Of a stretch of DNA of 9,064 nucleotides, positions 6,191 through 9,064 are shown one piece after another; the first letter of the stretch is position 1; each line of letters starts with the position of its first letter. The DNA comes from an uncultured bacterium. GTDB lineage: Bacteria > Bacillota > Clostridia > Lachnospirales > Lachnospiraceae. The DNA is taken from positions 1-9,064 of the forward strand of contig CAJMMH010000096.1 of the NCBI GenBank assembly GCA_905214365.1, given 5' to 3'. The notes below the pieces were generated by a model. That model did no database searches, was not told where the DNA came from, and was given only the letters and a program-made list of their open reading frames with translations. A program made the translations under genes and the position numbers.

Positions 6191-6848
6191 TAACAGAAAG
6201 ATGGATGGAAGTGCCCAAAGCAATGATGTTTTTGCACCAGTCAATGATGCCTGTGCGTCTGCTGGTGCTGGAAAAACAGAGGATGCCGTACACGGCAGAT
6301 TGACGGACGAAATTATTGAGCTGCGGTGCAATCTGGATGATATGACGCCGGAAGCGGTCGGCTACGCGCAGGAACGGCTGTGGGAGGCCGGGGCTGTTGA
6401 CGTATTTACAATGGCAATCCAGATGAAGAAAAACCGTCCGGGCGTTTTGTTGACCTGTCTTTGCCGTCCGAAGGATCGGGGGGCGGTGATCGGCTGTTTG
6501 TTTCAGCACACGACAACGCTGGGCGTTCGCGAGACCCTGTGCAGACGAAGCATCCTGAAGCGTACTTTTGAAAAAAGAGAGACGCCGTTCGGAACGATTT
6601 CCGTGAAGAAGGCAGAGGGCTATGGGGTCTCCAGAGAAAAGTACGAGTATGAGGAGCTGGCTGCCGTCTGCCGGAAGCAGGGAATCTCAATTGCCGCTCT
6701 GACGGCAGCACTGCTGCAGAACGGGACAGCGGAAATAGCAGCGGCGAGCGCAGAGACAGCGCAGGCAAATGCAGCAGCGCAGGCTGGCACGGCGGCAAAG
6801 GCGCAGGTGAACGCAGTGGAAGGCGGGCACAGGGACGCAGAAAAATGA
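6183..6848 (+). CDS. larC: LarC2-type nickel insertion protein (C-terminal half of LarC)
   Basis: About 221 residues matching the C-terminal part of LarC, the CTP-dependent nickel-inserting cyclometallase that completes the nickel-pincer nucleotide. The core runs from about residue 43 to 180 with IIELRCNLDDMTPEAVGYA, MKKNRPGVLLTCLC, HTTTLGVRE and KKAEGYGVSREKYEYEEL. The N-terminal LarC1 (DUF111) part is absent, with only about 40 low-complexity residues in its place. In L. plantarum LarC1 and LarC2 are joined by programmed frameshifting; here no LarC1 frame lies upstream, since larB does. The tail after about 180 is Ala-rich. GTG 6183, overlapping the larB stop by 8 bases, implies translational coupling, but its ribosome binding site is weak and ATG 6201 is an alternative. 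The frame is open back to 6051 inside larB. LarC1 may be encoded elsewhere or lost. Confidence 0.85.
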   Translation: MNDNRKMDGSAQSNDVFAPVNDACASAGAGKTEDAVHGRLTDEIIELRCNLDDMTPEAVGYAQERLWEAGAVDVFTMAIQMKKNRPGVLLTCLCRPKDRGAVIGCLFQHTTTLGVRETLCRRSILKRTFEKRETPFGTISVKKAEGYGVSREKYEYEELAAVCRKQGISIAALTAALLQNGTAEIAAASAETAQANAAAQAGTAAKAQVNAVEGGHRDAEK

Positions 6849-6894
6849 CAGAAATGAATGACATAAGAAAGAAACAGGATGCGGGGAATATGAG

Positions 6895-7764
6895 ATGAAA
6901 CTGAAAATGACAATGAAATGGAAAGAAACGCTGATTGAATACGCGTGGATTACGTTTGCAACTATTCTGCTGGTTGTCGGCGTGTATTATTTTAAGTTTA
7001 CGAATAATTTTTCATTTGGCGGCGTAACCGGCGTGGCAGTCGTTTTGTCTGCAGTGTTTCATGGAACAGCGAGTACATATACCTTTGTAATCAACATGCT
7101 GCTCCTGGTATTTGGCTTTATTTTTCTGGGAAAAAGCTTTGGAATTAAGACAGTTTATGTCAGCGTGCTGACTTCTGTGGGTCTGTCGGCGTTAGAATAC
7201 TGGTTTCCGCTGTCCCATCCGCTGACACAGCAGCCGGTGCTGGAACTGATTTTCGCAATCTTTCTGCCATCGTTAAGCGCGGCGATTCTGTTTAACATCG
7301 GAGCGTCCGGCGGCGGTACGGATATCATTGCGATGATTCTGAAAAAGTATACCTCCGTGCCGATTGGAACGGCGCTGTTTCTGGTAGACTGCGCAATTGT
7401 TGTTGCGTCCTGCTTTGTATTTGATATTCAGACTGGTCTGTTTTCTCTGACCGGCCTGCTGGCAAAGTCACTTGTCATTGATAATGTAATTGAGAGCATC
7501 AACCTGTGTAAGGCATTTATGATTATCTGCGATAATCCGGAGCCAGTCTGCAATTTTATCTGCAAGAAGCTGAACCGCAGCGCGACAGTGTACGAAGCGC
7601 ATGGTGCGTTTTCGCATCAGCATAAAGCAATTGTGCTGACTGTTATGAAGCGCGGACAGGCGGTACAGCTGAGAAACTATATCCGGACAACGCAGCCGGG
7701 AACCTTTATTACCATCTTTAATTCCAGCGAGATCATTGGAAAGGGATTCCGGGGACTCAACTGA
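6895..7764 (+). CDS. YitT-family membrane protein (DUF161 + DUF2179)
   Basis: A 289-residue YitT-family protein. The first 180 residues hold about six hydrophobic segments (near 14-33, 42-58, 60-80, 84-105, 115-137 and 152-175). They include the repeated family motif: FSFGGVTGVAVVL in the first half and GASGGGTDIIAMIL in the second, the internal duplication expected of this fold. Residues from about 205 to 285 form the soluble cytoplasmic DUF2179 domain, a small ferredoxin-like domain, with RSATVYEAHGAF and the usual AIVLTVMKR and PGTFITI strands. Length is normal. Transport function has been proposed for the family, but no substrate is agreed, so none is assigned. GCGGGGA about 7 bases before the ATG supports the start. 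It follows larC2 by 46 bases with no terminator, so it may be last in the transporter-lar transcript; it converges on the AraC-type gene. Confidence 0.92.
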   Translation: MKLKMTMKWKETLIEYAWITFATILLVVGVYYFKFTNNFSFGGVTGVAVVLSAVFHGTASTYTFVINMLLLVFGFIFLGKSFGIKTVYVSVLTSVGLSALEYWFPLSHPLTQQPVLELIFAIFLPSLSAAILFNIGASGGGTDIIAMILKKYTSVPIGTALFLVDCAIVVASCFVFDIQTGLFSLTGLLAKSLVIDNVIESINLCKAFMIICDNPEPVCNFICKKLNRSATVYEAHGAFSHQHKAIVLTVMKRGQAVQLRNYIRTTQPGTFITIFNSSEIIGKGFRGLN

Positions 7765-7816
7765 TAGAACATTTGCCGGACGATGCACAGCAGCGGGTAT
7801 TCCGATATGGTTTGGT

Positions 7817-8704
7817 TTAGATTACCGGATGCGCCGCATCGGACTGCGCGGACATATTTTCCACAGCCAGCCGCCGGTACTGTCCCGGCGTGATACCCCG
7901 GTATTTGCGGAAGCACTTGATAAAGTAGCTGGTATCGTCAAAGCCGCAGGCGAGTCCGGCCTCGGTTACAGAAATCCGCTCATCATCAAGCAGCAGGGCG
8001 GCCTGGTCGATTCGGTAGGAGTTGAGGTAGCTGATCGGTGTCCGGTTGGTAAAGGATGAAAAATAGCGGCAGAAATATTTTGCGTTCATTCCGGCAACCC
8101 TGGAAAGAATTTCCAGATTGAGATCTTCGGTATAATGATCTTCGATGTATTCAAGCACGGCCTTCAGAGGAGCGGTTCTTCTGAGGTTCGTGCTTTTTGT
8201 CTGCGGAACGGGGGTACAGCAGCCGGTTTCAAGCAGGCGCGCAAGCAGCCTTGAAAGCTCGCCGAGGACGGAAAGCTCCGGGCAGGAGGAACGCGCGGCT
8301 GCAGTCAGATCAGCGGCGATGGCGGCTTCCGGTGTCTGGCTGCTGAAAAAAAGCGGGGGCAATAACAGCTCCCGGTAAAGCGGGCGCAGATATTTTTTTA
8401 CCATGGGAATATCGTGATAGCAGGCGTGAAGGTCAAAGACCAGGCATTCATAGACACAGCTTTTGGGGATGCCGCTGTGAAGCACGCCGCCGGTCAGCAG
8501 AAAACAGTCTCCGGCGTTTCCTTCATAGCGGACTCCGTCTGCGGACAGCGAAAGACTGCCGCTGCAGATCCGAATCAGTTCCCATTCCTTATGCCAGTGA
8601 AGCGGCATATCATAGCGCGCGTGGTGTCTGTCTACCGCGTAATAGGCGACCGGAAATTCGTCCGTGCCGTGAAGAATATGTTCATAATAAGAAAGCTTAT
8701 ACAT
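7817..8704 (-). CDS. AraC-family transcriptional regulator with cupin sensor
   Basis: A 295-residue regulator. Residues about 15-95 form a cupin (AraC_binding-type) sensor, with the metal/ligand-style motif LHWHKEWELIRICSG at 35-49 and GDCFLLTGGVLHSG at 65-78. A linker (100-178) leads to the DNA-binding domain at about 180-280: first helix-turn-helix DLNLEILSRVAGMNAKYFCR (194-213), second SVTEAGLACGFDDTSYFIKC (245-264), then FRKYRGITPGQYRR, the classic AraC-family signature. Such proteins commonly control sugar or other small-molecule metabolism; the ligand is unknown. On the minus strand AAGGA lies about 8 bases before the ATG. Its stop is 52 bases from the convergent yitT stop, and I see no clear terminator between them. 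A promoter and a palindrome lie 105-140 bases upstream, so autoregulation is plausible. Confidence 0.93.
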   Translation of the reverse strand: MYKLSYYEHILHGTDEFPVAYYAVDRHHARYDMPLHWHKEWELIRICSGSLSLSADGVRYEGNAGDCFLLTGGVLHSGIPKSCVYECLVFDLHACYHDIPMVKKYLRPLYRELLLPPLFFSSQTPEAAIAADLTAAARSSCPELSVLGELSRLLARLLETGCCTPVPQTKSTNLRRTAPLKAVLEYIEDHYTEDLNLEILSRVAGMNAKYFCRYFSSFTNRTPISYLNSYRIDQAALLLDDERISVTEAGLACGFDDTSYFIKCFRKYRGITPGQYRRLAVENMSAQSDAAHPVI

Positions 8705-8807
8705 AAATGAATCCTTTCTGCAGAAACATCAGCAGCCGAATCCGCTGAAAAGCGGAAAGACGCTTTTGCCCGTGCTTTACGGAAAAAGTGACAATTTTAC
8801 CATTTCC

Positions 8808-8822
8808 TGTGAGTATATCACA
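8808..8822. promoter_or_regulatory. Palindromic operator candidate TGTGA-N5-TCACA
   Basis: A perfect 5-bp inverted repeat (8808-8812 and 8818-8822) with 5-base spacing. It covers the -10 of the minus-strand promoter and abuts the possible plus-strand promoter, so a protein bound here would block the regulator's own transcription. Arms resemble CRP/FNR-type half-sites, but the spacing is 5 rather than 6. The binding factor is unknown. Confidence 0.5.
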
Positions 8823-8841
8823 AGACGGACTGTCATTTCAA
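8812..8841 (-). promoter_or_regulatory. Promoter of the AraC-type regulator
   Basis: Read on the minus strand, TTGAAA (8841-8836, 5 of 6) is followed after 18 bases by TATACT (8817-8812, 5 of 6). Transcription would start near 8805, leaving a leader of about 100 bases. A second possible -10, TAAAAT with an upstream TG, lies further downstream near 8796-8801. The -10 overlaps the TGTGA-N5-TCACA palindrome. Confidence 0.6.
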
Positions 8842-8850
8842 TGCTATAAT
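8822..8850 (+). promoter_or_regulatory. Possible divergent promoter with extended -10
   Basis: TATAAT (8845-8850) is a perfect -10 with an upstream TG (8842-8843), an extended -10 form. The matching -35 at 8822-8827 is poor (3 of 6). It would transcribe rightward from about 8857. It lies against an A-rich run that is also the T-tract of a minus-strand terminator, so the good -10 may be chance. Confidence 0.35.
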
Positions 8851-8889
8851 AAAGAAAAATAAACAAAAAAAGAGCTGCAATTTTGCGGC
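8851..8889 (-). terminator. Intrinsic terminator for a minus-strand transcript from the right
   Basis: On the minus strand a 7-position stem (8889-8883 with 8880-8874, one G.T wobble) is followed at once by TCTTTTTTTG and further T-rich sequence down to 8851. This is a good Rho-independent terminator. It implies a minus-strand gene or RNA beyond the right edge whose transcript ends here, shielding the regulator's promoter. Confidence 0.65.
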
Positions 8890-8890
8890 A

Positions 8891-9031
8891 AGGTACAGCC
8901 GGCGGCGCAAAGACGCCCATGATACGTGGCATTTTCAGGCTGTGCGGAAACGGTACTCCCGGAATCCCTAATCGCAAATTTAGGTACAGCGAGATTTTGA
9001 GAGCACATAAATGTACTCTCGGAATCTCTTA
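8891..9031. repeat. 60-bp-spaced imperfect repeats and hairpins
   Basis: GTACTCCCGGAATCCCTAA (8953-8971) and GTACTCTCGGAATCTCTTA (9013-9031) match 16 of 19 and are exactly 60 bases apart; a weaker start, GTACAGCCGG, lies another 60 bases to the left at 8893. AGGTACAGC occurs at 8891-8899 and 8982-8990. A 38-base hairpin at 8991-9028 stacks stems of 6, 5 and 3-4 bp split by small mismatches. A 5-bp stem pairs 8967-8971 with 8980-8984. The repeats sit just upstream, on the minus strand, of the terminator, so they may be a structured 3' untranslated region or a dispersed repeat cut by the window edge. Confidence 0.5.
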
Positions 9032-9064
9032 TGCACCTGCCTTTGCGGCTGATTTTCTGCCGTA

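Larger units (their letters stand above)
8705..9064. other. Non-coding stretch upstream of AraC-type regulator
   Basis: No supported gene lies here. A 66-codon minus-strand frame (8777-8977) runs through a terminator, a promoter and repeats and is rejected. The part from 8705 to 8850 is the regulator's promoter and leader: it holds a 12-bp palindrome TTTCTGCAGAAA (8715-8726) next to the ribosome binding site and a 6-bp hairpin with a GAAA loop (8741-8756). The part from 8851 to 9064 holds a minus-strand terminator and repeats. Confidence 0.75.

Noticed and set aside
6406..6864. Minus-strand open frame opposite larC2, rich in Leu/Pro/Ser
   Set aside because: Explained as antisense of the LarC2 core and its Ala-rich tail.
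8777..8977. 66-codon minus-strand open frame upstream of the regulator
   Set aside because: It translates through a terminator hairpin and T-tract, the regulator's promoter and an operator; no plausible ribosome binding site or domain.
8953..9031. Possible start of a CRISPR array because of regularly spaced repeats
   Set aside because: Only two good copies, differing at 3 of 19 positions, repeat too short, and no cas genes; the imperfect match and internal hairpins fit a repeat or structured RNA better.

Overview
The window looks like a chromosomal segment from a low-to-mid-GC Firmicute, most likely a Clostridia/Lachnospiraceae gut anaerobe. The support is strong AGGAGG-type ribosome binding sites, a TPM-domain protein ending in SGKF, an 11-helix NSS transporter, a YitT (DUF161/DUF2179) protein, nickel-pincer (lar) genes, and an RsmH-like gene lying away from any division cluster. 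The organism call is inference from gene content and style; there is no rRNA or other marker gene in the window.

Layout. 1-552 (+): the 3' end of a TPM-domain membrane protein. 553-905: a non-coding stretch of stacked hairpins (577-711), then a strong sigma-A-like promoter (729-757) with a 16-bp stem-loop at the expected transcript 5' end. 906-1769 (+): an AT-rich serine hydrolase of the class C beta-lactamase fold. 1770-2147: non-coding, with a long hairpin, a terminator-like hairpin and a weak promoter. 2148-2615 (+): a small CX5R phosphatase. 2680-3771 (+): an RsmH-family methyltransferase. 3772-3911: a leader with a perfect palindrome and two 47-bp-spaced copies of a small hairpin. 3912-5282 (+): NSS sodium-dependent transporter. 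5315-6190 (+): larB. 6183-6848 (+): a stand-alone LarC C-terminal half (LarC2). 6895-7764 (+): YitT-family protein. 7817-8704 (-): cupin/AraC-family regulator. 8705-9064: promoter and operator region, a minus-strand intrinsic terminator, and a repeat-rich stretch running off the window.

How it fits together. Genes from 3912 to 7764 are closely spaced on the same strand (32-bp gap, 8-bp overlap, 46-bp gap) with no visible terminator between them, so transporter, larB, larC2 and yitT may share a transcript. LarB and LarC2 belong to synthesis of the nickel-pincer nucleotide (NPN) cofactor. LarE, the N-terminal LarC1 part and any client enzyme are not present here. The hydrolase segment (about 720-2100) differs in base composition from the GC-rich genes to its right and is flanked by hairpin-rich DNA, so it may be an acquired segment.

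Nothing here is a demonstrable new defence or mobile system. The best leads are the nested palindromic element at 577-711, the split LarC with larB/larC2 reading-frame overlap, the duplicated hairpin leader at 3815-3891, and the 60-bp-periodic repeat region at the right edge.
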